NCBI GenBank assembly: GCA_026874595.1
Contig: CM049312.1
Coordinates: forward strand, 80,374,929 to 80,438,928
Direction of reading: 5' to 3'
DNA from: Sipunculus nudus
Taxonomy: Eukaryota > Annelida > Sipuncula > Golfingiida > Sipunculidae
DNA: 64,000 bases
Below, piece after piece: positions 11,509 to 24,971 of this stretch (position 1 is the stretch's first letter; each line of letters begins with the position of its first letter). Position numbers and translations under genes: made by a program. Under the pieces are notes generated by a model that did no database searches, was not told the DNA's origin, and saw only the letters and a program-made list of their open reading frames with translations.

Positions 11509-12975
11509 CTAAGAGATGGATTTATCACACCGCGCACATTTGATTGTTTTTTCACCAGTGCATGTCCTGATGCGTGTCCTCAGGCGAGAGAATGATTTGC
11601 CACACTGCTCACATTTGAATTTTTTTTCTCCAGAGTGTGTCATGATGTGAGTCTTCAGGATATTCTGCTGAGAGAATGTTTTACCACATTGTCCACATTT
11701 AAATGGTTTTTCTCCAGTATGTGTCCTGATGTGAGTCTTAAGGTTATACTGGTGAGAGAATGATTTACCACACTGCTCACATGTGAATGGTTTTTCTCCA
11801 GTGTGCGTCCTGGTGTGTTTCTGAAGGGTACATTGCAATGAGAAAGATTTATCACATTGATCACATTTAAATGGTTTTTCCCCAGTATGTGTCCTGATGT
11901 GAGCTTTCAGGTTATAATGCTGAGAGAAAGATTTAAAGCACTGATCACATTTAAATGGTTTTTCTCCAGTATGTGTCATAATGTGTGTCTTCAGTAAGCT
12001 TTGCTTGGAGAAACATTTATTACACTGTCCACATTTAAATGCTTTTCCTCCAGTATGCATTGGTATGCTTGAGTGTGTCATAATGTGAGTCTTCAGGTTA
12101 TACTGTTGAGAGAACGCTTTACCACACTGCTCACATTTAAATGGTTTTTCTCCAGTGTGTGTCCTGATGTGAGTCTTCAGATTATACTGTCGAGAGAATG
12201 ATTTACCACACTGCTCACAGTGGAATGGTTTTTCTCCAGTGTGCATCCTGATGTGTTTCCTAAGGGCACTCTGCACTGAGAAAGATTCATCACAATGATC
12301 ACATTTAAATATTTTTTCTCCAGTATGTGTCATAATATGAGTCTTCAGTAAGCTTTGCTTAGAGAAACATTTATTACACTGTCCACATTTAAATGCTTTT
12401 CCTCCAGTATGCATCATGGTGTGACCTTTCAGAGATAGGCTGTGGGACAAACACAAATCATTTTGCTCTAACTTGAATGTTTTTTCTCTTGAAGGTGTCT
12501 TGATGAGTGCATTTAGACTATTACATTGTTTTGTTTTTATTACTTTGCTTGGATCAAAACTGTCCCTCTCAGGCACAACAGTTGAAACATGAACGGTAAT
12601 ATGATTAGCATTTGCGAAACTACTCAGAGGTGCATCACTTAATGTATCATTCATGTTTTCAGAAGAAATCTCCGCAGGTGAGTTATTCTGTACTGCTTTG
12701 GAGACAACTGTTTCCTCACCAGGAATATCATTTTTTATGTAGTGAATGAGATTTTCGACTTCATGCTCACTGCTCATACAGGTAACCTTAGTATCTTGGT
12801 GATTTCCAAAACAATCACCGACATCTGATTCTCCCTTGTGGTAGTCACATGATGTGTCCTGGATGGATCCACTGTCCTGGACTCTATAATCTAAATCACC
12901 CTTAGATTTGCCTTCATCATTTTCTTTCTTAATGAACAGATCCAAACATGGTGGAGGCAGCATACAAGGATCCAT
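11509..12975 (-). CDS. ZNF-A: C2H2 zinc-finger protein, 488 residues
   Basis: This is a predicted nuclear DNA-binding protein. Residues ~1-160 form an acidic, Ser/Asn-rich region with no recognised domain (no KRAB, BTB or SCAN seen); it starts [21 protein letters not shown] degenerate finger lacking its cysteines precedes nine intact C2H2 fingers (about residues 187-298 and 307-446) with TGEKPF-type linkers. A degenerate tenth finger (Cys in place of the last His) and a half-finger ending CDKSIS-stop follow. Fingers 1 and 5 are identical, and the four-finger blocks 1-4 and 5-8 look like an internal duplication joined by [11 protein letters not shown]. The ATG follows an in-frame TAG and sits 20 nt past a good splice acceptor, so it is probably the true start in a coding exon with 5' UTR. 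DNA targets are unknown. It looks intact, and expression is unproven. Confidence 0.8.
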   Translation of the reverse strand: MDPCMLPPPCLDLFIKKENDEGKSKGDLDYRVQDSGSIQDTSCDYHKGESDVGDCFGNHQDTKVTCMSSEHEVENLIHYIKNDIPGEETVVSKAVQNNSPAEISSENMNDTLSDAPLSSFANANHITVHVSTVVPERDSFDPSKVIKTKQCNSLNALIKTPSREKTFKLEQNDLCLSHSLSLKGHTMMHTGGKAFKCGQCNKCFSKQSLLKTHIMTHTGEKIFKCDHCDESFSVQSALRKHIRMHTGEKPFHCEQCGKSFSRQYNLKTHIRTHTGEKPFKCEQCGKAFSQQYNLKTHIMTHSSIPMHTGGKAFKCGQCNKCFSKQSLLKTHIMTHTGEKPFKCDQCFKSFSQHYNLKAHIRTHTGEKPFKCDQCDKSFSLQCTLQKHTRTHTGEKPFTCEQCGKSFSHQYNLKTHIRTHTGEKPFKCGQCGKTFSQQNILKTHIMTHSGEKKFKCEQCGKSFSRLRTRIRTCTGEKTIKCARCDKSIS

Positions 12976-13017
12976 CTACGTTCTTTTGCGTCGTTCTGCA
13001 AGAAGATTAACAATGAG
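12976..13017 (-). promoter_or_regulatory. Splice acceptor and 5' UTR stub of ZNF-A
   Basis: On the minus strand a pyrimidine-rich TTAATCTTCTTGCAG ends at 12,996, followed by a 20-nt UTR finishing in TAG directly before the ATG. The same acceptor exists upstream of ZNF-B (ending at 46,196). This implies an upstream non-coding exon, which I could not locate. Confidence 0.5.
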
Positions 13018-13121
13018 AGACAAAACTGACAATACTTCTGTCAAACCAATGACAATCTTGAAATTATTTCTGAAAATTATTTCACTGCTGTAGCTTGGAG
13101 AAGGAAACAATTATTAAGGGT

Positions 13122-15494
13122 AAACAAGGGACCTAGTACAGGTCACTGTGCTCAGCTGAAGTTGACCTTGAAGGTAAATGTCTAGAATAATATCAAGAAG
13201 TCTGAGAAGAAGACATAGGCCATGGTTGGTTGATAGGATTGGAGAATTTTTGCAAATAATATTTGTGATCTGACAATGTGTTTCCTTATGTTGAAAATGT
13301 ATTATGTTAACAGTTATATAAGATCTATACTTTTACCATGATCATTGGTTGGCTTTTTGATAACCTGTTGATAGTACAGCAGTTTACACATTTGTCCAAT
13401 TAGATTCTTATTTTATTATACCATTTTTTTCTATTCTATAAAATGTATACAGGGATGGGTGGATACTGGTGGGAGTTACAACACCTCTGTACCTCTGGGT
13501 ATATATAGATGGTTGGAGTTACAACATCCTTGCATATACATACAGGATATGAAATTTAATTCAACAGTGCTTATGGGGGAAAAATTCATAATTATTTAAT
13601 ATTTTAAACAAAGGACCCATGGGTCTCAACGCTCAGCTGAAGTTTGAAATTTTTGCAAATGCAAAATATGCAAAATATTCTATTGTGATGTTTTTCATAT
13701 ATATAAGCATATGAGATGCTAAGAGGAAAGGGGCCCTCCTACTTGGTTATAGTAAAGTTCTAAATATATGATTGCAAAACGTATACTCTGACAAGACTGT
13801 TATGAAGAAAAACGGTAAAAGTTTTGAGATACTGTGATGCATATGAAAATTTACAGATGGACAGGCATGTGGACAGAATGGACTAATACCTTTATTTCAC
13901 CTTCAAGAAATAATGCATTTAAGTTTATATAAGCCTATTTTATTAGCATTTCCACTTTTTTTCATTAATAGGTTTTATCTGATTATTTTTTTTTATTTAC
14001 AAGTTTTATAAATTTGTAATAAAAAAACTGAAAATATAAGTTAAAATATCAGAATTCTAAGTTGCAATCATCATATATCCAGAGTGTAGCTCATATTGGG
14101 TCATATTGTGCATACACATATATTTTATTATTTTTTAAATCACAAATGTTTAAACTGAATTTAAAAGAAAATAATGCCACAACATGGCCTCTTCAAGATT
14201 ATCCCTTGAAACACTATTGAAAAGTTTTGCACATTGGAGTTTTCAGTACATGCTTAATATTATTCAACGAAATAAAATAAAAGATTCAGTAAATTTGATA
14301 AAGTGAAAACATCTTTTCAAATAAAGTATACACAGTTGGCTGAATGAGGGACAAACTATATCATCGTGCTAATTACTATCTCAGCTATAATTTATTACTG
14401 GAATTAATAGTCAATTTCACACCTGGTGAAGTTGTTACTCTTCTGAAGGAATTACTTATCTGATGAATATCCACACTTTCATAGCAATGCACCACTTTGT
14501 GGACACAATTAAATGTGCACTTTAATCATTATAACCCTGGTGATACAATACATAATCTAAAATGTAGCATAGCCAAGAATAACAATGAATAAAATACAAA
14601 TTATTACAGTCATCCAGTTCATGTACCATCTGGGGGGGGGGGGAGTGGGGGGGGGGGGGGGGGGAAGCCTGCTAGTAGTGGCCAAGCTGAGCCAAGGCAA
14701 GCTGCCTGGGGTAGGTTACATAACACAAGTGAAGGCTGTACTACTGGATGGACAAGATGTAAACAACACTTGAAATGGTGTATGAAAACTTAAATAAAAG
14801 CTACACTTTTCAATCAATTCCTTTGAAATTTCAGATTTTAAAAGATTTAATCCTTTTGTATATATGCTGTGAAAATTAAATCAACTTTGCTTACAGGAAA
14901 AAAAGTGCCGTTGCCAAAGTTGGACAAAATTTAGGGATTGATTTTTATTTATGTTAATAACTTGAAAATTTTGCTAAATTCAGATCTAATTTTGGGTAAA
15001 CAATTGAATCTTTTTTTAATAAAATTATATTCCTGAAAAAAAAGTCGCCAGCTTCAGCAATTCTCATGTTAAGTGGGTAAATATATTTCCGAATTTTTTA
15101 AAAATTGCATTATATTTTGGCCCATAACTTCAAAACAATATGCAATACTGACCTAATTTTTGGTATGTTCATAGAAAATTTATGGAAGAATATGAATACT
15201 AAATATGATCAATAACAGATCAGTGGTTTTGAAATAAGGCAGCCTTGAAGTGTAACAATGGCTTTTTTATGGAAAATGGAGGTTTTTCCTTCATATCTCG
15301 AAGGAACGAAGTCCTAGTGACCCAATTTTTTTTCGGTACATTAGGAGATTTGGGGACATCTAACAGTATGCAAAATTTTGGATCCGTAGGTCCAACGGTT
15401 TCAAAACGTGCCCTGTTAACGGCCGGACAGACAGACGGACAAAGGACAAAGGACCACAACTATACCTCAGATAACTTATAGTCAGCGGAGCTAA
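13122..15494 (+). mobile_element. Alpha element, composite with two 5' ends (copy A)
   Basis: There are two alpha-type starts: AAACAAGGGACC at 13,122 (diverged palindrome) and AAACAAAGGACCCATGGGTC at 13,606. A single 3' end, CAGCGGAGCTAA, lies at 15,494. The interior has AT-rich sequence, a long poly-G tract (about 14,631-14,664) and the usual GGACAGACGGAC tract before the end. It lacks coding content; ORFs across it are short. Copy B is 46,323-48,697, ending CTGA. Confidence 0.6.
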
Positions 15495-18190
15495 AAAGCC
15501 AGAGAGAAGAAAACAAAGCAAATCTTTAATTCCCATCCTCATAAGGCAGGGAAATAATGAACAAATGTTTGCAGTATATCCTCATTTTTTTCATATTAAT
15601 AAATATTACTATACATTTACAGTATAACATATATCTGAATATTCAAGTTTATTCACAATTCTAAATTGCACCAACATTTATAGCTAATCTGGTCAGGTAA
15701 CATCACATTATGCACGCAGATGTATTCATTTTGTTATAAAATATATATTTTTTTAGTTTGCAAAACAATAATACCTGAAAATAACACTTGATTCAGAATT
15801 CACAATTCTAAATTGCACCTTTTTATAAAATTATGTCAACTGATGGGTTTTATTATATTTTAATTTGATAATATTATTTAAAAGGAAACTTTCTTTAAAA
15901 ATGCTACATAACCACAACGTGGCATCTTCTGGATAACTCCTTTGAATAACTATTTAAAGAACAGATTTGTTGATTGGATTTGAAACAACTTTGCAATTAA
16001 AGAAATACAGTTCAAACAATAACAGTTATTGCAATCAACTTGATGGGGGATGGGAGGTGACATGAGAATAACTTTACAACTGTAACAGTGATTACGTCCC
16101 AGTACGACACAGATTGATTCGCATGTGTTTTCAGAACACCCGCAGAGACGCAGCTCAATCAGAGGCGTTTCTTTGCTCATGCCTAGCCCTCAAAGAAGGT
16201 GCCAAGTACGACGCGGTTCAGTGCTTATGGTTGTGCAAACGCACCACAAGGAGCGTTGGGCAAGCAATATCCTCGCAATATACTCGCTGTTAATATCTTA
16301 ATAGAATATAACTCTGTGATTTATTAACTTGCATAATTTAATCATGTTTGACTTGAAATTTACTATGTTTTTTTTTTTAAATGTCCCCGGAAGAGGGGTA
16401 TTGTCGTTTATGGAATTTAATAGAATGAAGGAATGATAATCAATCCAAACTTTAAAAAAAAATAGCTCTGAATGGTACCGGTTGCGGAGAAATTCCAAAA
16501 TTTAGTTTCAATAATTTTTACCTTATTTGGTTCACAATTATCTTAAAAACTATGAGGGAATCACATTAAACTGTTTCTCAAGATGTCTTTCACGTTTTTC
16601 TTTTTTTCTAACTTTTGAATTCATATATATATATATTAATGTTTAACTTGTTATATATTGATATTGGTAACCATGACGTTATATGAGCAATACAGGTGGA
16701 ATTAATAGAAAATAGTCTCTGTTAGCCATAATAATTTCACAGAATCAACTTGTTATTAAGCTAAAGTCTCTGGTTATCTTTGAGAAATATACTTTTTCCT
16801 ATCTTAATCTAGGTTTAAAAATGATTTACTGAAAATATAACATTCTTGTTTCATTATAAATTTTTCCTTCTCCTTTACTCATATTCTGTCTGTCTGCCTC
16901 TCTCTCTCTCTCTCTCAATCAATCAATCATGTTTATGGATCTGCATAATTAGCCCAAGCAGCGAATACACCATGCCTTTCAAGTCATTGTTATTGCAGGA
17001 CTAATCTCATAAATGGTCTAACAAAGACCATAGAGGGCCTCTGATCCTGAGTAAATCAGTACAAATGTAGTAAATTTGTAGAATAAGTCAGGTTTTATAG
17101 GATTAATAAATTGAAATACGTTCACTCCTGTTTTTTTTTTCACGTTATATTTTTCATTTGAGGAAACACATTAATATATATGTGCAACCACCCCACCCCC
17201 CCCCCCCTCCAAGAAAATAAAAGACATACGTGTTAAAGTATAAAATAGTTTAATGTGTATTTTCCTAGCTTGTTTTTTTGCCAGGGCTAAAATACAAAGA
17301 TCTGTTAAATCTGTACACAATCAGTAATCAAATAATCACACACCTGTATCTTCTCAAACGTATATGTGAAACGTTGTCAAGCCGAGATGTCGTCAAACCC
17401 GAAATTGTCCAGTTCTAATATAATCCTGTCATAACCAGGCATGTCAGTTTTAGGCAAAATCTATTATATTCTGATTGTTTGGCATATTTAGGTGATTAAT
17501 TTATAAAACTTAAAACATTCCCCCATACGTGGATATATTGTAAGACAGCGCGTACTTGTTTGAAATAGCGGGTCAAGGATGCATGTCTATCAAAAGATTT
17601 TGTAATACTCATATGGAAACATCGGTACCCAGAGTTTTTTTTCCCTTTTTTCATACATTTCATACATCTACAAATTGTTAAGAATGGTTAAATTAACGTA
17701 TTACAAACATTTATACTATTGAAATGAACCTCTGTATCGTCCTAATGGACAGGCGATACACACCCTGCCCGGGTTAAGTCTCGCCGGGCTACGTCTCAAA
17801 GGGCGCCGCTGTGGTTAACTGTGCGGTGCGTCTCAACCAGCTGTGTCATAACGAGCAATGAAAACAGCAAAACGTCCTATCGAGATGCGCCATACTGAGA
17901 TGTAATCGTGACATCAAAAATAATTGTTTAATGTACATATAATTTTAAGTGATTTTTCCTTTTTTACTGACCTGCATGGAGGTTAAACTGATACACAGCC
18001 AAACTGCCTCTGGCAATGACCTGAATGCGTGCATTGTGGTCACTCAACTTCAAACACATGATTGAGGACTAATGTTTATATGAATAAGGCTTGCTTTCAG
18101 TGAGGAATTTCAGCATGTCTGGCCTTTCATTATACCCAGGCTCTCACTCATTTGTGTGGCCAGTAAAAGTGAAAAACACACTTGCTTTAT
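15495..18190. other. AT-rich intergenic DNA with dispersed repeat
   Basis: No convincing gene is seen. About 15,590-16,095 is a dispersed repeat also found at about 14,040-14,500, 36,000-36,450 and 40,350-40,880. Positions 16,100-16,280 and 17,380-17,910 are locally richer in GC and CpG than the surroundings. A small Cys-rich minus-strand ORF (15,950-16,180) partly overlaps the dispersed repeat and is frameshifted in copy B, so it is not called as a gene. A CT microsatellite lies near 16,893. Confidence 0.5.
16890..16926 (+). repeat. (CT)n microsatellite, short allele in copy A
   Basis: A CT run of about 11 dinucleotides is followed by (CAAT)n. The duplicate at about 50,091-50,145 has roughly twice as many CT units, so the tract changed length after the segmental duplication. 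Confidence 0.85.
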
Positions 18191-18324
18191 GAAATGGAGG
18201 GTTCAACCTTGGAGGATTAATGACAAAACCTAATTCAAGGTCCCAATTTCAGAAACAGGGGTGGGGTGATGTGGGGTTGTGGGGGGGGGGGGGATCAGGC
18301 CTCAGAATTGGTCTAATACGATAA

Positions 18325-18655
18325 AAAAAAGATTGCGGTGGCTGAAAATGGGACATGGAGTCCCATTGGGTCTGTTTCTGCTACTTACGAGCCATGCATG
18401 TTTCTGTTTCTTTCTTCAGGAACAGTTTCCTTGCAATATACATTTAATTAATCTTGGATATCAGACAAGTATCATCGAAAACCTGGCCTCGAAATTGCGG
18501 TGGCTAAAAATGAGATGCAGTCTCTCTGCATGGAGTCACATTGGGTCCACTTCTGCTACTTTCGAGCCATGCATATTTCTGCTTCTTACTTCAGGAACAG
18601 TTTCCTTGCAATATACATTTAATTAGTCTTGGAAATCAGACAAGTATCATTGAAA
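18325..18655 (+). repeat. Two tandem ~163-bp units (copy A)
   Basis: The unit starts at TTGCGGTGGCTGAAAAT and runs through GAGCCATGCATGTTTCTG and GGAACAGTTTCCTTGCAAT to an ATCAGACAAGTATCAT end. The second unit starts near 18,496. The same pair occurs at 53,322-53,650 in copy B. The palindromic core GGAACAGTTTCC is conserved in both units. Confidence 0.7.
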
Positions 18656-18784
18656 AACTGAATGCCCCTGCTTCTCATAATCATTCTAGTTCGCAATGTA
18701 AACATCTTCACTGACCAGGTCTTCAAGGTAAACATACCAGGGTATGAATAACTTGCTACAAGCACAGCGCCACAAAATAAATAT

Positions 18785-20856
18785 AAACAAGGCCTACAAG
18801 CCTAATGTGAACCTTTGCAAAGATTGGGAGTATGAATGGAGGTTTATTTTTAAAATTTAATATTGATCCTCTTAAGTCCTGCATATCTACCTTAGTCATT
18901 ATGATTAGCAAAATGGATGTTTTGGACCTGCAAGTTTCAGACTAGGACATTTTACTAGAATACGGGTAGTCGATAAGCAACTACATGTATCTGCCGAAAT
19001 CAGAGTGGGACGGGTGAAGTGAGGCATGGATTGAGTGGCAAGGGGAAGTAGAGTGAGGTGTTTTGCATATTAGCATGGGTGTCTGCAGCCGAAATGTGTA
19101 TGTAGGTTGTGCCACCTACCTCAAAATCCAGAAAGCTGTCCAAGTTGTATACACCTGCAAAATTTTAGGCAGATAAGTCAACCCACTACTTGTATATGAG
19201 TGATTTTATTTCCCAAAGCAGATGAACAGATAGACCCTGTGCATAAGTGGATGCAGGTGGCCCCGCCAGTTTTGCCTTTGATATAAAGCTATGTGAGATC
19301 TATATACAAGCATAATTTTGGCCCAATCAGTCAAACGGTTGCCGAGATATGAGCTTGGATGTCTGCAGAGTAAACGTGAATGTAAGTGGCGCCACCTGTC
19401 ATAAAATCGATAAAAGCTGTCCAGGATGTATAAACCTGCAAAATTTCAGGTGGATAAGTCAAACCACTGTTGAGATATGAGTGATTTTATCCCAAGGCAG
19501 ATGAATAGATGGACTCCGTGCATAAACGGTTGAAGGTGGCGCCACAAGTTTTGCCTATGATGAAGAGCTATGTGAGATCTATACACAAGCAAAATTTTGA
19601 CCCAATCGGTCCTGAGATATGAGCTTTGATGTCTGTAGAGTAAATGTGAAAAAAGGTGGTGCCACCTGTCATAAAATCGAGAAAGCTGTCCAGTATGTAT
19701 AAACCTGCAAAATTTCAGGTGGAAAAGGCAAACCACTGCTGAGATATGAAAGATATTATCCCAAGGCAGATGAACAGATGGACGCTGTGAAAAAATGGTT
19801 GCAGGTGGCGCCACCATTTTTAGTGTATATTATAAAGCTATCAAAGGGCTACATTTGTGCAAAATTTTTAGCCTGATCGGTCAAATGGTTCCTGAGATAT
19901 GTAGGTTTATGTGTGGAAACAGACGCACAAATGGACGCTGGGCAGCGAGGAAAGGTCAGAGGTCAACCAAAAATGAAGGCGCAGCAGTTCACATGTGACT
20001 TGATGATAAACCCGATTCACTTAAAATGCAAACCAAGTTTTTTGAAACAGTTGAAAGATATAGTTCAAATAATTTTTCCACATTGTCTAGACACCGGCCA
20101 GAGCCAGGTCAGGTACCATGGTGATGTCTGGACCCCCACCTGTTTGTACTGAGTGACTTCTTGACTTGGCTGCTGAAACCCACCATGTTGTCAAATCTGT
20201 TATCAAACACAGAAAGCCTTTTTCAATTGGTTACAATGCTTTTTTAAAGCTGTATTTATCCAATCTATTCTTATAAAACTGGCAGAACCCTACCATAGAA
20301 TAATTCTTGTAAAGTTTAAACCAATCAGCTTAACAGTTTCATCATTAAAAAGTGTATAAGCTTGAAGAGTTTCCGCTTGTAAAAAACACATCAATGTAGT
20401 TAGCGCCACAAATACCTCTATTTCAGATATGACATATGTGACAAACATTGGTATAAAATTTGGTGATTATAGCTTTAGCCGTTTCTGAGATTTTAAGTTA
20501 AGTGTGCTTTTTTGGACAGATGACTAAGTTCAACCTCCTGTAAATCTCTGAACTGGAACCATTCAAACAAACTTGAGAGATTGTTCCAGGGATCATTTCT
20601 GTGAAATATTGGACAATTTGCTGGACAGTTTTGGAGAAGAAGATTTTTAAAGCTTTTTTAGCTTTTTCCCTATAAAATCTAAGAAAATGCTGTTAGAAAA
20701 AAAATAAACAAAATCTGATAGTTTTTCAGATGACTGAATATTTGCAAAAAATTTGGTGATGCTAGCTTCTGCCATTTTTGAGACAGCTATGGTTAAGGTA
20801 CAGACCATGCACAACGTACGACGACGCACCATCACATAAGCTCACAGGTTCACTAA
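18785..20856 (+). mobile_element. Gamma Helitron-like element (copy A)
   Basis: It begins AAACAAGGCCTACAAGCCT (a palindrome AGGCCTNNAGGCCT in better copies) with TGTGAACCT close by. It ends CACAGGTTCACTAA, giving inverted GTGAACCT/AGGTTCAC and a CTAA terminus. The core (about 19,085-19,815) is built of alternating ~120- and ~150-bp units. Each carries GGTGGCGCCACC or a decayed form such as GGTGGTGCCACC, then ATGAGCTTGG- and AGATGAACAGATGG-like blocks. No transposase ORF is found. Other copies are at 53,784-55,855 (+) and 31,061-33,328 (-). Confidence 0.65.
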
Positions 20857-21137
20857 CAAGCAAATTTTTGGAATTAATGTCCCCCACTTTGGGTTCTTGT
20901 TGTCTTTCATGCTTGATTAGCAACCAAAATTATGACATGTGGAGAAAATCTTGAGGGAAGAACTTAAAAAACTTAAAACAGATGCACTGTGACATGTAAA
21001 ATATGAGATTAACATGAGAAATATTTTTCAGATAGACACTAAAAACCAATCCCAACCAAGGTATGCATGAGAGCAATCACTGATCCAAATTTGAATGAAA
21101 TCAGATAAAATTAAGTAAAGTTATTGCACAGAAACAA
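20857..21137. other. Short spacer, no gene seen
   Basis: AT-rich sequence between gamma and alpha elements, duplicated at 55,856-56,136. Nothing recognisable is present. Confidence 0.5.
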
Positions 21138-23686
21138 AAACAAGTGACCCGTGGGTCAGCCGACTGACATGTTGATAATATGTCCTTGCACAGACAACTA
21201 ATTAAGATAGGTGGCATCATTGTTGATGCATATTAGCTTAAGTTCATCAAGACCCATAAAACAAATTTGATAAAAATCCAACCAGCCTTTCATGAGGAAT
21301 CTGGCAATTTGTGTGTATTTTGCATTATTTCTGGGGTGCTCAAACATACCCCAAAACTCCAATTTCAGGTTTCTGGGGAGAACTTTTTAGGAACTCTCAG
21401 GATGTCAAGTAAGAAGATTCTGGGCCCCATGGTTATGATTTGTGCCCACATTTTGCTTATAAGCCCCATAGCTCAGAAAATATGGGTAAAAGAGACCTTA
21501 GTTTACGTTTCCAAGGAGACTTTTACAGATCTCCCTGGATGTCAAGTTTGAAGATTCTAGGACCAATGGTTTCAATTTGAGTCCTGTTAAGGGACGACTG
21601 CATCTTTTAAGGTCTAAAAATGGAGAGAATAAATAGCAAAAAATAAAAAAAATACAAGTGGTGCCACAAGTCACCAGAAACTGATGAAACACTAAATGAT
21701 GCATATGCATGCAAAGAATAATGCTGATCAATGCACTAGTTGTCCAGATATCAGAGCTTTTGTATAAAATTTTTAATTATTCTGGGGGGGGGGGGGGGAA
21801 TTCTGAGCCCCATAGCTGGGACAATATGGGTGACAGAGACCTAATTTCAGGTTTCCATGGAAACTTTTCATGGACCTCCCAGTATGTCAAGAAAAAAGAC
21901 TCTAGGTCCAGTCTTTTGGATTTGTGCCCTGTTAACTGATGACTGTATCTTTTAAGGACTCAAAAATATATAAATAAAATAGTAAAATATAAAAAAAAAT
22001 ACAGGTGGTGCCACCAGTCTGCAGAAACTGATGAAACACTCGATGTTCAATATCCATGCAAAGAATCATGGTGATCTATGCATAAGTTGTTCAAATACTT
22101 GAGCTTTTGCATCAAAGTTTCTTTTATTCTGGGGGGGGGGGGGTCTTGGAAGCCCCATAGCTCACAGGTTTTGGGTAACAGAGACCTAATTCCAGGATTC
22201 CAAAGAGACTTTTCATCGGCCTCCCTGCATGTTGAGACAGAAGATTTTAAGTCCAGTCATCAAGATTTGTGTTGTTAACAGATTACGGCATCTTTTAAAG
22301 TCTCAAAAATAGAGAAAAAAAATCGTAAAAATCGAAAAATACAGGTGGCACCACCATTCTGCAAAAACTGATGTAACACCTCATGATCAATATCAATGCT
22401 AAGAATCATGGTGATCCATGCATTAGTTGTTCAGATACTTGAGCTTTTGTAACAAATTTTTCATTATTCTGGGGGCACTTCAAAGCCCCATACCTTAAAG
22501 AACTTGGGTATCTGAGACCTAATTCTAGGTTTTCAAGGAGACTTTTCATGGACCTATCTGGATGTAAAGTAAGAAGATTTCAGGTCCTGCGTTTATGATT
22601 TGTGCCCTGTTAACAAATGACAGCATCTTTTTAAGGTCTCAAAATAGAGAAAAAAATTGGAAAATACAGATGGCACCATCAGTCTGCAGAAACTGATGAA
22701 ACACTCCATGTTTAATATCCATGCAAAGAATCATGGTGATAAATGTATTAGGGGTTTAGATACTTAAGCTTTTGCATCAAATTTATAGTTATTCTGTAGT
22801 GTACTTCGGAGCCCCATAGCTTAAAGTATATGGGTAACAGAGACCAAATTCCAGGTTTCCAGGAATACTTTTCATGGACCTCTCTGGATGTACAGTAAGA
22901 AGATTCCAGGTCAAGCGGTTATGATTTGTGCCCTATTAACAGATGACGGCATCTTTTGAGGTCTCAAAAATAGAGAAAAAATTGTAAAAAAATCAATAAA
23001 ATACAGTTGGCAACACCAGTCTGCAGAAACTGATGTAACACCCCATGATCAATATCCATGCTAAGAATCATGGTGATCCATACATTAGTTGTTCAGATAC
23101 TTGAGATTTTGTAACAAATTTTTCATTATTCAGGGGGGTATTTTGGAGCCCAATACCTTGAAGAATATGGGTATCTGAGACCTAATTCTAGGTTTTCAAG
23201 GAAACTTTTCATGGAACTATCTGGATGTAAAGATTGAAGATTCCAGGTCCAGCGTTTACGATTTGTACCCTGTTAACAGATGACAGCATCTTTTAAGGTC
23301 TCAAAATAGAGAAAAAAATCGTAAAAAATAAAAAATTACAGGTGGCGCCACCAGTCTGCAGAAACTGATAAAACACTCCATGACCAATATCCATGCAAGA
23401 ATCATGATTATCAATGCATTAGTTGTTCAGATGCATGAGCTTTTGCATCAAATTTTTAGTTTTTCTGGGGGGTACTTCGGAGCCCCATAGCTTGAAGAAT
23501 ATGGGTAACAGAGACCTAATTCCAGGTTTCCAGGAAGACTTTTTATGAACCTCTTAGGATTTAAAGTGAGAAGTTTCCAGGTCCAGCGGTTACGATTTGT
23601 GCCCTGTTAACGGACAGACGGCTGGATGGCTGGACGGACAAAGAGTGATTGCTATAGTTCAGATGACTTACAGTCAGCTGAGCTAA
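21138..23686 (+). mobile_element. Alpha-subfamily element with ~333-bp tandem core (copy A)
   Basis: It starts ACAAGTGACCCGTGGGTCAG, a variant of the alpha start with the palindrome GACCC(G)TGGGTC, and ends CAGTCAGCTGAGCTAA. The core is about six units of ~333 bp. Each runs from a GGTGGCGCCACC-like palindrome and AGTCTGCAGAAACTGATG through TATTCTGGGGG (variable poly-G) and AGCCCCATAGCT to CCTGTTAACAGATGACGGC. Decayed palindromes (GGTGGTGCCACC, GGTGGCACCACC) fit CpG loss. Copy B (56,137-60,658) carries an extra alpha insertion and two fewer units. Confidence 0.7.
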
Positions 23687-24336
23687 AAAACTGATGGACG
23701 AACAGACAGCTAGACAGAGGATGAACAGACAGACAACTAGGCTAAAATTAAATCGATGTCCCCCGCAACCTGGTTTATCAGCTAGTGGAAAATTAAGGTT
23801 TTTCCTTAATGTCTCAAATTAACGAAGTCGCAGTGACCCAGTTTTTGGTTTGGTATGCAATCTTGGGGACATCTAACAGTATGATAACGTTTTGATATGT
23901 AGGTATTTGACAGATGGACAGCCTATAGAATCTGACTATAGCTCCAATGACTTTCAGTCAGCCGAGCTAAAAATAAATTATGATGACCCATAGGTGACAA
24001 TACGCATCCACACTATGCCAACAGCATCACTGACATTTTTTGTTTTTGAAGACATGGTTTGTTTAAATTTTGTTTAACCTTATTAATATGACATAAATAA
24101 GTATGTCTGGCTACAGTCCATCATCTGGCCGTCTACTATAGATAATATGACATTGATAAACTTATATGTGTTAGAGACAAGACAAATAAGGGTTTTAATT
24201 CTTTCTTTTGAAAAAAAATTTCATGAGCTTTTGGTTAGAATGAAACTTGTGATACAGTGAAGATGAAAATGCCATTCAGTTGCAGTCTAGTGCTACAAGA
24301 CTAGTCTCACACACCCATTTAGATTCAGAACACACC
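23687..24336 (+). repeat. Truncated alpha 3' end plus unclassified DNA
   Basis: About 23,780-23,975 is the 3' part of another alpha copy (TTTTTCCTTAATGTCTCAAA, GGGGACATCTAACAGTATG, ending CAGTCAGCCGAGCTAA). The rest is AT-rich with no gene. The last 10 bases (24,327-24,336) are the left target duplication of the Merlin transposon. Confidence 0.55.
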
Positions 24337-24971
24337 TAGACCCAGTTGTGGCTCTGTTGTTGTTAATACAGAGCCACAGGTCCCTGCCTTCATTTATCTA
24401 GTGGCCGGGAACAGGCTACAGCTGATGTTGGGTGCCTATCTCAGTGTCCCTGTGCTATTGTTTCAAGCAGTACATGCATTGTGTTACATCATCACTGGTG
24501 CATGGTGTGAGTGTCCTGTAACTCAACCACTGGATACACTTGCAGAACCACTGCCTACAGGCAGCCTGTTGTTACCAAGGTAACACACTGGATTGTTTCA
24601 GCTGGCCAGGCACATGTATCACATTTCAGCTGGATGCACCAGTAAGTTGGCAGTGATGATGTAACACCTGCATGTCACATTGCTAGCCTGAAAGAATCAC
24701 CAGCCAATCACCCTGAATATAGAATACCTCTGGCACCCTGGTTATCCGAATGTCCTAAAGAGGGCGATACATTTGATGGGGATAGAGAGGAAAAATGGGG
24801 TATAGTCTTTTTGGGGTTCATTTTAAATAATATAAGAGTTGTGATGTAACTTGTAACGTCTAAGTATCTGCCTGTTAGGTATGTTGTGTACTCGTCTGAC
24901 GTCCGGTACTGTTCGATCTGGAAGAGACAGAGATATATGTGATTAGTATACATGACATTCAATGAACATAT

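Noticed and set aside
15950-16180. Cys-rich 76-residue minus-strand ORF with RING-like C..C/C.N..C..C spacing
   Set aside because: The second half lies in a dispersed AT-rich repeat, the RING histidine is absent, and copy B carries an 8-bp frameshift. Probably chance.
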